Below, one piece after another: positions 32,561 through 40,753 of a DNA stretch of 48,085 bases. Each line of letters starts with the position of its first letter. Positions within the stretch are counted from its first letter, which is position 1. The notes below the pieces were generated by a model. The model had not been told where the DNA came from and did no database searches. It saw only the letters and a list, made by a program, of their open reading frames with translations. A program made the position numbers and the translations under genes. Source of the DNA: Actinoplanes couchii (GTDB lineage Bacteria; Actinomycetota; Actinomycetes; Mycobacteriales; Micromonosporaceae); the NCBI RefSeq assembly GCF_016862075.1, contig NZ_BOMG01000127.1, forward strand, positions 1 to 48,085, given 5' to 3'.

Positions 32561-33136
32561 CTATCGGAGGCGGGCCATGGCCGCCTGAGCGAGCCCGTTC
32601 GCCAGGGTCGGATCACCGGCACCCAGGGACGGGTCGGAAACCATGATCACCACGACGTGCCGGTCCACCGCTGCCGCGACATACGCGACCCACCGGTCGC
32701 CCAGGTCGTAGTTGCCCAGGAACAGCACGCTGTCCGGCCCGAGGTGATCCTCGGCGACCGGGTCGAAGCCGTTGTCACCGCCGCCGACACCGCAGTCGGC
32801 GAGTTGGGCTTTCAGTTCGGTGAGGTACTGCTGAGCGCCGTCGCCCCGGAAGCGGCTGACGTTCTGATAGACCCGGAACCGGGTGTTGTAGTCGGCGGCC
32901 TGCGTTCTGGTCGCCGTCGGCTGCGGGATCGGCCGGTCCGTGCAGGGCTGGGGCAGCAGCGGCCACACCAGTCCTTCCTCGACCGGTCCCGGCGTCGCAC
33001 CGCCGAGCTCATCCGCTTGCAGCATGAACCGATCCGCGATCCCCCGTGGGTGTGCCACGGCCGGCCCGGTGGCGGCCAGCAGGCCCACCAGAGCGGAAAC
33101 CATGACAATCAATATGCGTCGCATGTCGGTCATCAT
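32561..33136 (-). CDS. Secreted hypothetical protein, PknH-sensor-like
   Basis: A 191-residue exported protein. The signal peptide (ILIVMVSALVGLLAATGPAVA/HPRG) is clear. The mature part has a pattern reminiscent of PknH-type extracellular sensor domains (FMLQADELGGATPGPVEEGLVWP, two cysteines in PQPCTDRP and LADCGVGG). The start may be ATG 33136, 33133 or 33124. It sits alone, opposite in strand to its neighbours, between two copies of a 56-bp direct repeat, so it may be a later insertion. Family assignment is tentative. Confidence 0.65.
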   Translation of the reverse strand: MMTDMRRILIVMVSALVGLLAATGPAVAHPRGIADRFMLQADELGGATPGPVEEGLVWPLLPQPCTDRPIPQPTATRTQAADYNTRFRVYQNVSRFRGDGAQQYLTELKAQLADCGVGGGDNGFDPVAEDHLGPDSVLFLGNYDLGDRWVAYVAAAVDRHVVVIMVSDPSLGAGDPTLANGLAQAAMARLR

Positions 33137-33183
33137 CGCTGCCGCCCGCAACCCGTCACGCACCTCCTCCCGCGCGTGGAGGC

Positions 33184-33238
33184 GAGCCACCCCGGCGGGC
33201 CTCGTGAACCGGCGCCCAGCTGCTGACAGGTTCCTCCG
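33184..33238 (+). repeat. Direct repeat copy B
   Basis: 55 bp matching copy A (32424-32479) at most positions with one base missing. It lies just upstream of the histidine kinase start. Confidence 0.7.
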
Positions 33239-33254
33239 TTAGGGTGGCGCGGTC

Positions 33255-34394
33255 ATGCGCTACTTCGTCGGGTCACGGATCGGGATCGCCGCCTGTGCGC
33301 TGGTCATCTTCGCCGTGGCCGCGTTCTCGGCGATCACCAACCCGGACGGTGTGAGTCCCACGCTGCTGGCGGTGATGGCCGTACAGGCGCTGGCTCTGGC
33401 TCTGCGGCCGAGCGCCGCGGTCTCGGTCTGGATCCTGTGCCTGGCCGGTTACGCCGTGGTCGGTGTGGCGGGGGAGTGGGCCGGTGGCGCCGCCGCGATG
33501 TGCCAGGTGGCGCTGCTGAACCTGGCGCTCAAACGCGGCGGGCGGCCCCTCGCGGTGGCCGCCGTCATCACGTTCGCGGTGGTCTTCGCGGTGGTCGTCA
33601 GCTACGAGCCGCTGGGGATGTTGCCGGGTATCGGGTTCACGATGATCGCCTGGACCCTCGGCGCGGCCGGGCTCGGTGTGGCGGTGCGTGCCCGCCGTGA
33701 CCAGGTGGCCGCCGCCGAGGACCGGGCCCGCTGGGCGCTGGAGACCCGGGAGGCCGAGGCGCAGCACCGGGTCACCGAGGAGCGGCTGCGGATCGCCCGG
33801 GACCTGCACGACGTGCTCGGTCATCACGTGGCGGTGATCCGGCTGCACACCGGTCTGGCCCGGCGGACCGTGCGGTCCGATCCGGATCAGGCCGAGACCG
33901 CGCTGCGCGAGGCCGAGTCGGCGGGCAAGGCGGTGCTGCGGGAACTGGCCGGGATGCTGCAGGTGTTGCGCGAGCCGGGGCAACGGGACGCGGCGGTCCC
34001 CGTACCCAAGTTGGCTGATATTGATCTTTTGGTGGCGACCCTGCGCAGCGGCGGCATGGCGGTGACCGTCGACCGTGACGGGGATCCCGCGCTGGTGCCG
34101 GACGTGGTCGGGATGACCGCTTTCCGCCTGGTTCAGGAGCTGCTCACCAACGCGCGACGGCACGGCGACGGCCCGGTCACCCTCACCGTGCGGGCCACCG
34201 CCGACGAGCTGACCGTCCGGTCGGTGAATCCGGTCGCCGCCGGGCACACGACCGGGACCAGCGGATACGGGCTGATCGGGATGCGCGAGCGGGTCCGCGC
34301 CACCGGCGGCCGACTCGAGATCACGGCGGGCGAGCACCTCTTCGACGTCACGGCGGTCCTGCCGCTGCACCCGGAAGGACCAACACACCCATGA
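33255..34394 (+). CDS. Sensor histidine kinase (NarL-type, HisKA_3)
   Basis: A 379-residue membrane sensor kinase. About five hydrophobic helices occupy residues 8-145. The dimerisation/phosphoacceptor helix has RIARDLHDVLGHHVAVIRLH with His185 as the predicted phosphorylation site. The ATP-binding domain shows an N box QELLTNARRHG and G boxes around TSGYGLIGMRERVRATGG. The four-base overlap (ATGA) with the response-regulator gene makes a coupled pair. No large extracellular sensor domain is present, so it may sense membrane state or a partner. The signal is unknown. Confidence 0.93.
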   Translation: MRYFVGSRIGIAACALVIFAVAAFSAITNPDGVSPTLLAVMAVQALALALRPSAAVSVWILCLAGYAVVGVAGEWAGGAAAMCQVALLNLALKRGGRPLAVAAVITFAVVFAVVVSYEPLGMLPGIGFTMIAWTLGAAGLGVAVRARRDQVAAAEDRARWALETREAEAQHRVTEERLRIARDLHDVLGHHVAVIRLHTGLARRTVRSDPDQAETALREAESAGKAVLRELAGMLQVLREPGQRDAAVPVPKLADIDLLVATLRSGGMAVTVDRDGDPALVPDVVGMTAFRLVQELLTNARRHGDGPVTLTVRATADELTVRSVNPVAAGHTTGTSGYGLIGMRERVRATGGRLEITAGEHLFDVTAVLPLHPEGPTHP

Positions 34395-35032
34395 CCGATT
34401 CTGTACGGGTACTCATCGTCGACGACCAGGCGCTGATCCGGGTCGGCCTGCGGGGTGTGCTGGAGTCCGAGCCGGGCATCGTGGTCGCCGGAGAGGCCGC
34501 CGACGGTGCGGCCGCGGTCCGGGCGGTCCGGGCCGGTGGCATCGACGTGGTGCTGATGGATCTGCGGATGCCCGGTGTGGACGGGATCGAGGCCACCCGC
34601 CGGATCACCGCCGAGGGCGGGCCGGCCGTGCTGGTGCTGACCACGTTCGAGACCGACGGCAACGTGCTCGACGCGGTCGCCGCCGGGGCCCGCGGATATC
34701 TGGGCAAGGACGCCGACCCGGAGGCGGTGATCGAGGCGGTCCGGGTGGTGGCCCGCGGGCACTCGCTGCTGTCCCCGAAGGCGATGGCCGCCCTGACCGC
34801 GCGTGTCCCGGCCCGGTCGCCGGGCGCCCTCACCACGCTGACCGACCGGGAGCGGGAGATCGCCCTGTTGGTCGCCACCGGCCTGAGCAACGAGGAGATC
34901 GCCGCCCGGCTGTCCATCTCCCCGCACACGGTGAAGACCCACGTGAACCGGGCGATGGCCAAACTGGGTACCGGCGACCGGGCCGCGCTGATCGTCGCGG
35001 TGTACGACAGCGGCATACCGCGGCCGCGGTAG
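34391..35032 (+). CDS. Response regulator, NarL/FixJ family
   Basis: A 213-residue regulator. The receiver has the acidic pair DD at 11-12, phosphoacceptor Asp57 in VVLMDLRMPG, and a conserved lysine in YLGKDADPE. The C-terminal LuxR-type helix-turn-helix is LTDREREIALLVATGLSNEE, followed by AARLSISPHTVKTHV. Its ATG overlaps the kinase stop. The stop codon lies within the 16-bp palindrome taccgcggccgcggta. A spaced inverted repeat 47 bp downstream, before the DUF3500 gene, is a possible target site. Confidence 0.94.
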   Translation: MTDSVRVLIVDDQALIRVGLRGVLESEPGIVVAGEAADGAAAVRAVRAGGIDVVLMDLRMPGVDGIEATRRITAEGGPAVLVLTTFETDGNVLDAVAAGARGYLGKDADPEAVIEAVRVVARGHSLLSPKAMAALTARVPARSPGALTTLTDREREIALLVATGLSNEEIAARLSISPHTVKTHVNRAMAKLGTGDRAALIVAVYDSGIPRPR

Positions 35033-35078
35033 ACGAATACCGCCGCCAGGGGATGACAACAATTGCAGGATGTGCGTA

Positions 35079-35109
35079 ATTCACAGCCAATTCAAATGTG
35101 TCTGTGAAT
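35079..35109. promoter_or_regulatory. Spaced inverted repeat upstream of the DUF3500 gene
   Basis: attcacag (35079-35086) and ctgtgaat (35102-35109) are perfect inverted arms separated by 15 bp. The local DNA is AT-rich for this genome. It could be the site of the adjacent response regulator. Confidence 0.4.
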
Positions 35110-35194
35110 GTCCGATGATGCGTTGATTTTCCATTCCGCGGATGTCAAGAATTGCTCGCAGGTAATTCTCAGCATCCGTTCTCAAGGAGAATCC

Positions 35195-36421
35195 GTGAAG
35201 GAAGAAAGCAAGCCGGCGTCCCGGCGCTGGCGGGGCCTGGCCATCGCCACCGCGGCAGCCGCCCTGCTCAGTGCCGGTGTCGTTGCCGCGAACGCCGCCA
35301 CTGTCGACCGCAACACCGGCGGGAACGGGACCAGGGCGGCGGCGATCAAGAATCCCACCGGCGGGGCCAAAGGCGTGCCGGGGCTGGCGAATGCCGCCAA
35401 CGCGTTCCTGTCCACCCTGACCGACGAGCAGAAGGCCAAGGCGCTGCTGGAGTTCACCGAGGAGAACGCCACCGCCTGGTCGAATCTGCCGTGCGCCGAC
35501 ACCTGCCGTCCGGGCGTCGGGCTCGGTGACCTCGACGAGGACCAGCTCACCCTGGCCAAGGCCGTGCTGAAGGCGGCCACCGGCACCGGGACGGGCACCG
35601 GCTTCGACCAGATCCAGAAGATCGTGGCCGCCGACGAGGTCCTCGCCGGTGACGCCGGATCCGGCGCGCCCGGTGGCGGCGCCCCGTCCGCGGACCCGTC
35701 GGCCAGTGTCCCGGCCGACGCCCCGTCCGGCGGGCCGCCCGGCGGTGGCGGTGACATGCCCGGCCTGACCTACGGCAGCGACTACTACTACCTGGCGTTC
35801 CTCGGTACGCCGTCGGCCACCGGCACCTGGGAGCTGAACTTCGGCGGGCACCACCTGGCCGTCCACCTGACGTACGAGAAGGGCAAGGTCACCAGCGCCA
35901 GCCCGTTCTTCCTCGGCGTCGAGCCGATCAGCTACACCACCGAGGACGGCACCGTCGTCGAGGCGATGGCCGCGCAGAAGAAGGCCGTCACGGCGCTCGC
36001 CAACGGTCTGACCACCGCGCAGAAGACGTCCGCGACGCTCGACCAGTCGTTCACCGACGTGCTGGTCGGCCCGCAGAAGGACGGCCAGTTCCCGGAGACG
36101 AAGTCCGGACTGGCGGTCAAGTCGCTCAACGCCAAGCAGAAGAAGCTGGTCCTGGACGTCGTCCGGCAGTGGGTCGGCAACGCCGACGACGCCACCACCG
36201 CGCAGCTGATGAAGACGTACGAGACCGAGCTGAACCAGACGTTCGTCGGCCTGTCCGGCGGCACCGGTTACGACACGCAGGGCGACTACCTGCGCATCGA
36301 CGGCCCGGGCGTGTGGATCGAGTTCGTCTGCCAGAACGGCGTCGTCTACAACACCGAGATCCACTACCACACGGTGTACCGCGACCACGTCCGTGACTAC
36401 GGGGCCGAGTTCGCGTTCTGA
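35195..36421 (+). CDS. DUF3500 family exported protein
   Basis: A 408-residue exported protein. The signal segment is LAIATAAAALLSAGVVAANA. The body matches DUF3500, with LTDEQKAKALLEFTEENATAW, then a Gly/Pro/Ser insertion, YYLAFLGTPSATGTWELNFGGHHLAVHLTY and GVWIEFVCQNG, ending in a His-rich tail (TEIHYHTVYRDHVRDYG). DUF3500 proteins have no known function. GTG 35195 is chosen because aaggag (35184-35189) precedes it. The stop overlaps the ATG of the HupE/UreJ-like gene (TGATG), so these form one operon. The histidines and the two metal-transport-like neighbours suggest a metal-binding or metal-acquisition role; inference. Confidence 0.85.
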   Translation: MKEESKPASRRWRGLAIATAAAALLSAGVVAANAATVDRNTGGNGTRAAAIKNPTGGAKGVPGLANAANAFLSTLTDEQKAKALLEFTEENATAWSNLPCADTCRPGVGLGDLDEDQLTLAKAVLKAATGTGTGTGFDQIQKIVAADEVLAGDAGSGAPGGGAPSADPSASVPADAPSGGPPGGGGDMPGLTYGSDYYYLAFLGTPSATGTWELNFGGHHLAVHLTYEKGKVTSASPFFLGVEPISYTTEDGTVVEAMAAQKKAVTALANGLTTAQKTSATLDQSFTDVLVGPQKDGQFPETKSGLAVKSLNAKQKKLVLDVVRQWVGNADDATTAQLMKTYETELNQTFVGLSGGTGYDTQGDYLRIDGPGVWIEFVCQNGVVYNTEIHYHTVYRDHVRDYGAEFAF

Positions 36422-37695
36422 TGATCCGGAACCGCATCCTGCGCCTGCTCGCGGGGATCGCGGTGGCGGTACCGGCGGCGCTCCTGCTCGGGGCGTCGCC
36501 GGCCGCGGCCCATCCCATGCCGCACTCGGTGGTCCTGCTCGACGTGCACGAGACGTCGGTGACCGCGCACCTGCAGATCCCGCTCAGCGAGCTCTCCCTC
36601 GCCGGCGGCCTCACCGACACCGCGTCCTACCTGGCCGCCCACATCAAACCGACCGGCACTGACGGCGCCGCGTGGACCGTCGAGGTCGGCGACACGGCTG
36701 TCACCTCGGACTCCACCGGGGCATACCAGGAACTCGACGCCGACGTGACGCTCAGCCCGCCGGCCGGCGGCGACGTGCGGCACTTCACCCTGGCGTACGA
36801 CGTGGTGGTCCATCAGGTCGTCACCCACACCGCGCTCGTCTCGGTCCGTGAGGACTGGGCCGCCGGGCAACTCGCCGAGAACGGTGGCGAGGCGGTCCAG
36901 GTCGGCACCATCGGGATCGACAACCGGACGCTGACCGTGCCCCCGCTCACCGTCGACCTCGACGGCGGCAGCGCCTGGTCCGGGTTCGTGGCGATGGCCG
37001 AACTCGGCGGGCGTCACATCCTGGAGGGCACCGACCACCTGCTGTTCCTGCTCATCCTGCTGCTCCCGGCGCCGCTGCTGGCGCGCGGCGGGCGATGGCG
37101 TGCGGTCAGCGAACCCCGCACGGCGATCAAACACATCTGCCGTACGACGGTGGCGTTCACCATCGGACACTCGGCCGCCCTGGCGGTGACCGCCCTGACC
37201 CGGCTGGACGTTCCGGCGTGGCCGGTGGAGGCGTTCATCGCGCTGAGCATCCTGGTCGGCGCGGTGCATGCGATCCGCCCGATCTTCCCCGGCCGGGAAG
37301 CTTCGGTGGCGGCGCTGTTCGGTCTCGGACACGGGATGGCGTTCTCGTTCACCCTGGCCGAGATGCAGCTGTCCACCGGGCGCCTGGTCCTGAGCCTGTT
37401 CGGCTTCAACCTGGGCATCGAGCTGGTCCAGCTGATCATCGTGGCCCTGACCCTGCCCGCCCTGGTGGTGATCGCCGGCACCCGCTTCGGCCCGGCCGTC
37501 CGGGTCACCGGCGCGATCCTGACCGGCGTAGCGGCCACCGGCTGGCTGGCCGACCGCCTGGGCCTGCCGAACCCGGTCGCCACCGTCGCCGACATCCTGG
37601 GCACCCACACCACCCCGACCCTGGCCGCCGTGACCATCGTGTCGGCGGTGGCCCTGGGCGCGGTGTACACGTCGTCCCGAAGGGCCGCGGCATGA
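36421..37695 (+). CDS. HupE/UreJ-like membrane protein
   Basis: A 424-residue membrane protein. A signal peptide (LLGASPAAAHPMP) leads to an extracytoplasmic domain of about 160 residues starting with a His-rich end. Six or seven helices follow, with the family motifs EGTDHLLFLLILL, TIGHSAALAV and FGLGHGMAFSFTL, which contain conserved histidines thought to bind nickel or cobalt in HupE/UreJ proteins. It overlaps the DUF3500 gene upstream and the NicO-like gene downstream (ATGA). Likely role: nickel/cobalt uptake or sensing. Confidence 0.88.
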   Translation: MIRNRILRLLAGIAVAVPAALLLGASPAAAHPMPHSVVLLDVHETSVTAHLQIPLSELSLAGGLTDTASYLAAHIKPTGTDGAAWTVEVGDTAVTSDSTGAYQELDADVTLSPPAGGDVRHFTLAYDVVVHQVVTHTALVSVREDWAAGQLAENGGEAVQVGTIGIDNRTLTVPPLTVDLDGGSAWSGFVAMAELGGRHILEGTDHLLFLLILLLPAPLLARGGRWRAVSEPRTAIKHICRTTVAFTIGHSAALAVTALTRLDVPAWPVEAFIALSILVGAVHAIRPIFPGREASVAALFGLGHGMAFSFTLAEMQLSTGRLVLSLFGFNLGIELVQLIIVALTLPALVVIAGTRFGPAVRVTGAILTGVAATGWLADRLGLPNPVATVADILGTHTTPTLAAVTIVSAVALGAVYTSSRRAAA

Positions 37696-39095
37696 GGTAT
37701 CGGCTGCCTGCCGCCGTCGCGGTGCTTGCCGCGGGCATCCTTCTTCCTTCCGCACCGGCCACCGCGCACCCGCTTGATCAAGTCGTGCACGAGGTGACGC
37801 TCTATCCGGACACCGGTGTGCTGGGTATCGAGGTCGACCTCCTGCCCGGCACGTTGGTGGCCGGGGCGTTCGCCCGAACCGTCGACACCGACGGTGACGG
37901 GGCGCTGAGCCCGGCGGAGATCGCGGCCCATGCCGCGTCGGTCGTGAGCGGACTGTCGGTGACCGCCGACGGGACTTCGCTGCCGGTCACCGTGGGGCGG
38001 ACCAGCTACCCGGAGTATGCGGTGATGGCGTCCGGCGGTGGTGTCACGGCGATCCTCGCCTCGATCGCCCTGCCCACCGGGACCGGCGAGATCGGCTTCA
38101 CCGACGGATACTCCAGTGGCCTGGACGAGACGGTGACGATCGACGTCTCGGTGAACGGTGCCGTCACGGCCTCCTCCTCGTCGCGCATCCTGTCCTACCA
38201 GGTCACGGCCCGGGCGGCCGAGGTCGTGGCCACTCCAGGGGTGGAGTCCGGCGGCTATACCGGGCGGGTGTTCTCGGCTCTGCGGGAACCGCTCGGTTCG
38301 CCGTGGACGCTGGCCGTCCTGATCGGGGTGTGTGCGTTGCTGGGGGCTTTCCACGCGCTGACCCCGGGCCACGGCAAGACGCTGATGGCCGCATATCTGG
38401 TTGGCGCGAAAAGCACGCCCCGCCAGGCGATCACCTTGGGCGGCATCATTACGGTGACCCACACCGCCTCGGTGATCCTGCTGGGCACCATGGTCGTCCT
38501 GATCGGCGACCGGGTGATGCCCGGTGTCCTGGTGCCCGCGCTGGAGTTGGCGGCCGGCGGTGTGGTCCTGTTCCTCGGCATCCGCTTGGCCGTCCGCCGC
38601 TGGCGCTCCCTCCACACCCACCGAACCGCGCACGCCCATGCGCATTCCGGTGACCACACACATTCCAGCGACCATGCACATACCGGCGACCATTCGCACG
38701 CCCATGACCATGGGCACTCACACGGCCGCGGCCATTCTCACAGTCATGATCATCATGTGCCGCGCAGTTGGCGAGAACTGCTGGCCATGGGCCTGTCCGG
38801 CGGCATGATCCCCTGCCCGGAGGCACTGAGCATCCTGATCCTCGCCGTAGGCCTGAACCGCGCCGGCCTCGGAGTGGCCATGATCGTCGCTTTCAGCATC
38901 GGCCTCGCCGCAGTCCTGGTAGGCCTGGGCCTGTTCCTGGTAACGGTCCGCGGCGCACTACAGAGAATCCACCCACCCGGCGACAGCATCTTGATCACCA
39001 GATTGCCGCTGGTCTCCGCAGCGGTAGTGGTGATCCTCGGCGTCGTCATGTTCTCCACCGGAGTACTCCACGCAACGGCCGAAGCGTCGATCTAA
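37692..39095 (+). CDS. NicO/RcnA-type nickel-cobalt transporter with His-rich loop
   Basis: A 467-residue membrane protein. The signal peptide ends at SAPATA/HPLDQ. An N-terminal extracytoplasmic domain of about 170 residues contains an EF-hand-like loop DTDGDGALSPAE. The membrane part shows family motifs GAFHALTPGHGKTLMAAYLV, TVTHTASVILLG and GGMIPCPEALSILI. A long cytoplasmic or exposed loop is extremely His/Asp/Ser-rich (starts HTHRTAHAHAHSGDHTHSS and continues to HDHH), a typical metal buffer. RcnA homologues export, other NicO proteins import; direction cannot be read here. It ends 11 bp before a tRNA-Pro fragment. Confidence 0.9.
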   Translation: MRYRLPAAVAVLAAGILLPSAPATAHPLDQVVHEVTLYPDTGVLGIEVDLLPGTLVAGAFARTVDTDGDGALSPAEIAAHAASVVSGLSVTADGTSLPVTVGRTSYPEYAVMASGGGVTAILASIALPTGTGEIGFTDGYSSGLDETVTIDVSVNGAVTASSSSRILSYQVTARAAEVVATPGVESGGYTGRVFSALREPLGSPWTLAVLIGVCALLGAFHALTPGHGKTLMAAYLVGAKSTPRQAITLGGIITVTHTASVILLGTMVVLIGDRVMPGVLVPALELAAGGVVLFLGIRLAVRRWRSLHTHRTAHAHAHSGDHTHSSDHAHTGDHSHAHDHGHSHGRGHSHSHDHHVPRSWRELLAMGLSGGMIPCPEALSILILAVGLNRAGLGVAMIVAFSIGLAAVLVGLGLFLVTVRGALQRIHPPGDSILITRLPLVSAAVVVILGVVMFSTGVLHATAEASI

Positions 39096-39106
39096 CCCAC
39101 GGACAA

Positions 39107-39140
39107 GGGATCGCAGGCTCAAATCCTGTCAGCCCGACCA
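39107..39140 (+). other. tRNA-Pro 3' fragment, probable attachment-site relic
   Basis: A 34-bp stretch matches the T arm, acceptor strand and encoded CCA of an actinobacterial tRNA-Pro: gcagg, ctcaaat, cctgt, then cagcccgacca. No anticodon or D arm lies upstream. tRNA-Pro 3' ends are the classic integration target of actinomycete elements such as pSAM2. Confidence 0.75.
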
Positions 39141-39143
39141 TTA

Positions 39144-39187
39144 AAAAGCCCTGACCAGCGGTAACGCTGATCAGGGCTTTTCTTTTT
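39144..39187 (+). terminator. Rho-independent terminator after tRNA-Pro fragment
   Basis: A 17-bp stem aaaagccctgaccagcg / cgctgatcagggctttt with one mismatch and a gtaa loop, followed by ctttttg. The stem core and loop resemble those of the terminator at 22455. Confidence 0.88.
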
Positions 39188-39253
39188 GTCCGTTGTGATT
39201 TGACCCGCCCCCGAAAACCCCTGATTTACCTGAATCGGCGGGCGGGTTCGTCA

Positions 39254-40339
39254 TCAGTGAGATGCTTCTATAGCTGTCAAGTGGTGCTGGGGGCCATGCT
39301 GGCGCTGTTCAGGGTCCGGAAGAGTTGTCTGCTGGTGTAGCGCTTGAGGCTGCGCATGACCTCGCGCTTGGTGCGACCCTCGCTGGTGCGGCGGGCGACG
39401 TAGTCGCGGGTGCGGGGGGTCGTGTCCCATGCGGACCAGTGCGACGGTGTAGAGCGCCCGGTTCAGGCGGCGGTCGCCGCCGCGGTTGAGCCGGTAGCGG
39501 GTGGTGTTTCCGGACGAGGCCGGCAGGGGTGACGCGCCAGCCAAAGCGGCGAACGCCGCTTCGGAGCGGATGCGTCCCGGATGAGACCAGGCGAGCAGGA
39601 CGGTGGCGGCGACGACAGGACCGACGCCGGGAAGGGCGAGCAGCTGGGGTGCTTGCGCGGTGACGGCTTGCTGAAGTGCCGTGTGGTTGGCGGCGAGTTC
39701 CGCATCGAGAACGCGGATGCATCGAGCCAACCGGATGGCCTCGGCGCGGCATATGACCAGCGTGATGCCGTCGCTTCGGGTGCGCCAGGCCGCGATGGTC
39801 GCGATCGTCGTGGTGGTCAGGGCCCGGCGGGCGTCAACACCGAGATCGACCGTGCGCAACAGCGCGGTCAGCGCGTTGACCGCGCGGGTGCGTTCGCCGC
39901 TCATCTGTTCGCGAGCCGCTGCCAGGACTCGTAGCGCGGTGCGATCGCCGGCCTGCCGCGGCCAGCACAGATGGTCGACATCCAGGCTGCGAGCGGCCTG
40001 GGCCATCGCGACGGCGTCCACCGTGTCGCTTTTCCCGCGGCGACGCCGGGTGGTAGCCGGGATCTCGGGTGCCTCAGCGACGGTCAAACCGGCCGCGACC
40101 AGCTGCTCGGTGAAGGTGGCGCCGTAGGACCCGGCGCCGTCGACGACGATCAGCGTCGCCGCGGTCTGGGTGTGGCGTTGGATCCAGCCGACGGCACGGC
40201 GCAGCCCGGCGGGGGTGGCAGGGAACTGTGCCGGCTGACTGATCGCGCCGGTGGCGGCGGTGATCAGGGCGAGGATGTGGGAGGCGGCGTGGGTGTCCAC
40301 GCCGACGATGAAGTCGTACTGGTCTGCGACGATGGCCAT
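39254..40339 (-). pseudogene. IS110-family transposase, 3' frameshift
   Basis: A DEDD transposase of the IS110 family. The N-terminal RuvC-like part has FIVGVDTHAASHILALI, VVDGAGSYGATF and GKSDTVDAVAMAQAA; the C-terminal transposase_20 part has LLALPGVGPVVAATVLLAWS and ASSGNTTRYRLNRGGDRRLN. After MGHD the frame becomes Pro/Arg/His-rich and unlike the family. In the other frame the expected end continues (RDYVARRTSEGRTKREVMRS and a stop at 39277). The change sits at a run of six G (39414-39419) where five would keep frame. So the element is probably disabled, or the extra base is a read error. The ATG at 40339 is the likely start. Element ends were not resolved; IS110 elements lack normal inverted repeats. 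Confidence 0.85.
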
Positions 40340-40560
40340 TGCGGCGCACTGCCTTCCCGGGGAGACGTCGTGACGGCGTCGGCCCAGGAAAGGTGCTCTC
40401 GAGGCAGGACTGTGATGAGCCACGACCCGCTGCAACGGGTCGGGCAAGCTTCTGATCAAGCCACCGAGAGAGAGCAGGGCCGACGCCCGACCCACGACCG
40501 GATGGGCAGATCTCACTGAGAGCACCCTGCGGGGCAACCATTTTCATGAGCCACACCCGG
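40340..40560 (-). ncRNA. Non-coding end of IS110 element, candidate bridge RNA
   Basis: About 220 bp upstream of the transposase start carry no gene. IS110 elements are known to encode a bridge RNA in this end. A hairpin cgacccg / cgggtcg (40423-40429 and 40436-40442) with a six-base loop is visible. This is placement plus one stem only. Confidence 0.3.
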
Positions 40561-40682
40561 TCGCGATCATGACGCCGACCCTGCCAGCCAACCCCAGGCC
40601 GGCCAACACCGAGTTTCACAGCCATTTTCATCGTGACCGTGCAGGTCACAGCAGGGGCATCACGGCGGAGTCGACATAGGAT

Positions 40683-40753
40683 GAGGCTCCCGGTAAGACA
40701 GCAGTCGACCAAGATCCGATGCCCCAACCGGGAGCCTCGCTGTGCTGTCTTAC
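40683..40753. repeat. Interleaved inverted repeats at the IS5-type transposase start
   Basis: gaggctcccggt (40683-40694) pairs perfectly with accgggagcctc (40727-40738), and gtaagacagca (40693-40703) pairs with tgctgtcttac (40743-40753). The arms cross, so the two stems compete or form a pseudoknot. The second covers the GTG start at 40742. Confidence 0.7.

Noticed and set aside
35081..36388. 435-codon reverse frame opposite DUF3500
   Set aside because: No family features, and the plus frame has a ribosome site, signal peptide and coupled downstream gene.
36397..38717. Long reverse frames opposite the HupE- and NicO-like genes
   Set aside because: Arg/Gly/His-rich with no domains; the plus-strand genes have clear signal peptides and membrane helices.
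38636..38757. CRISPR-like short repeats in the NicO-like gene
   Set aside because: The periodic cat/gac triplets encode the His/Asp-rich loop; there are no unique spacers. No CRISPR array is visible anywhere in the window.
39107..39140. Complete tRNA-Pro gene
   Set aside because: Only the 3' third is present; the bases before it belong to the NicO-like gene end.
39971..40519. Plus-strand frame opposite the IS110 transposase
   Set aside because: No recognisable domain; shadow of the transposase and its upstream region.
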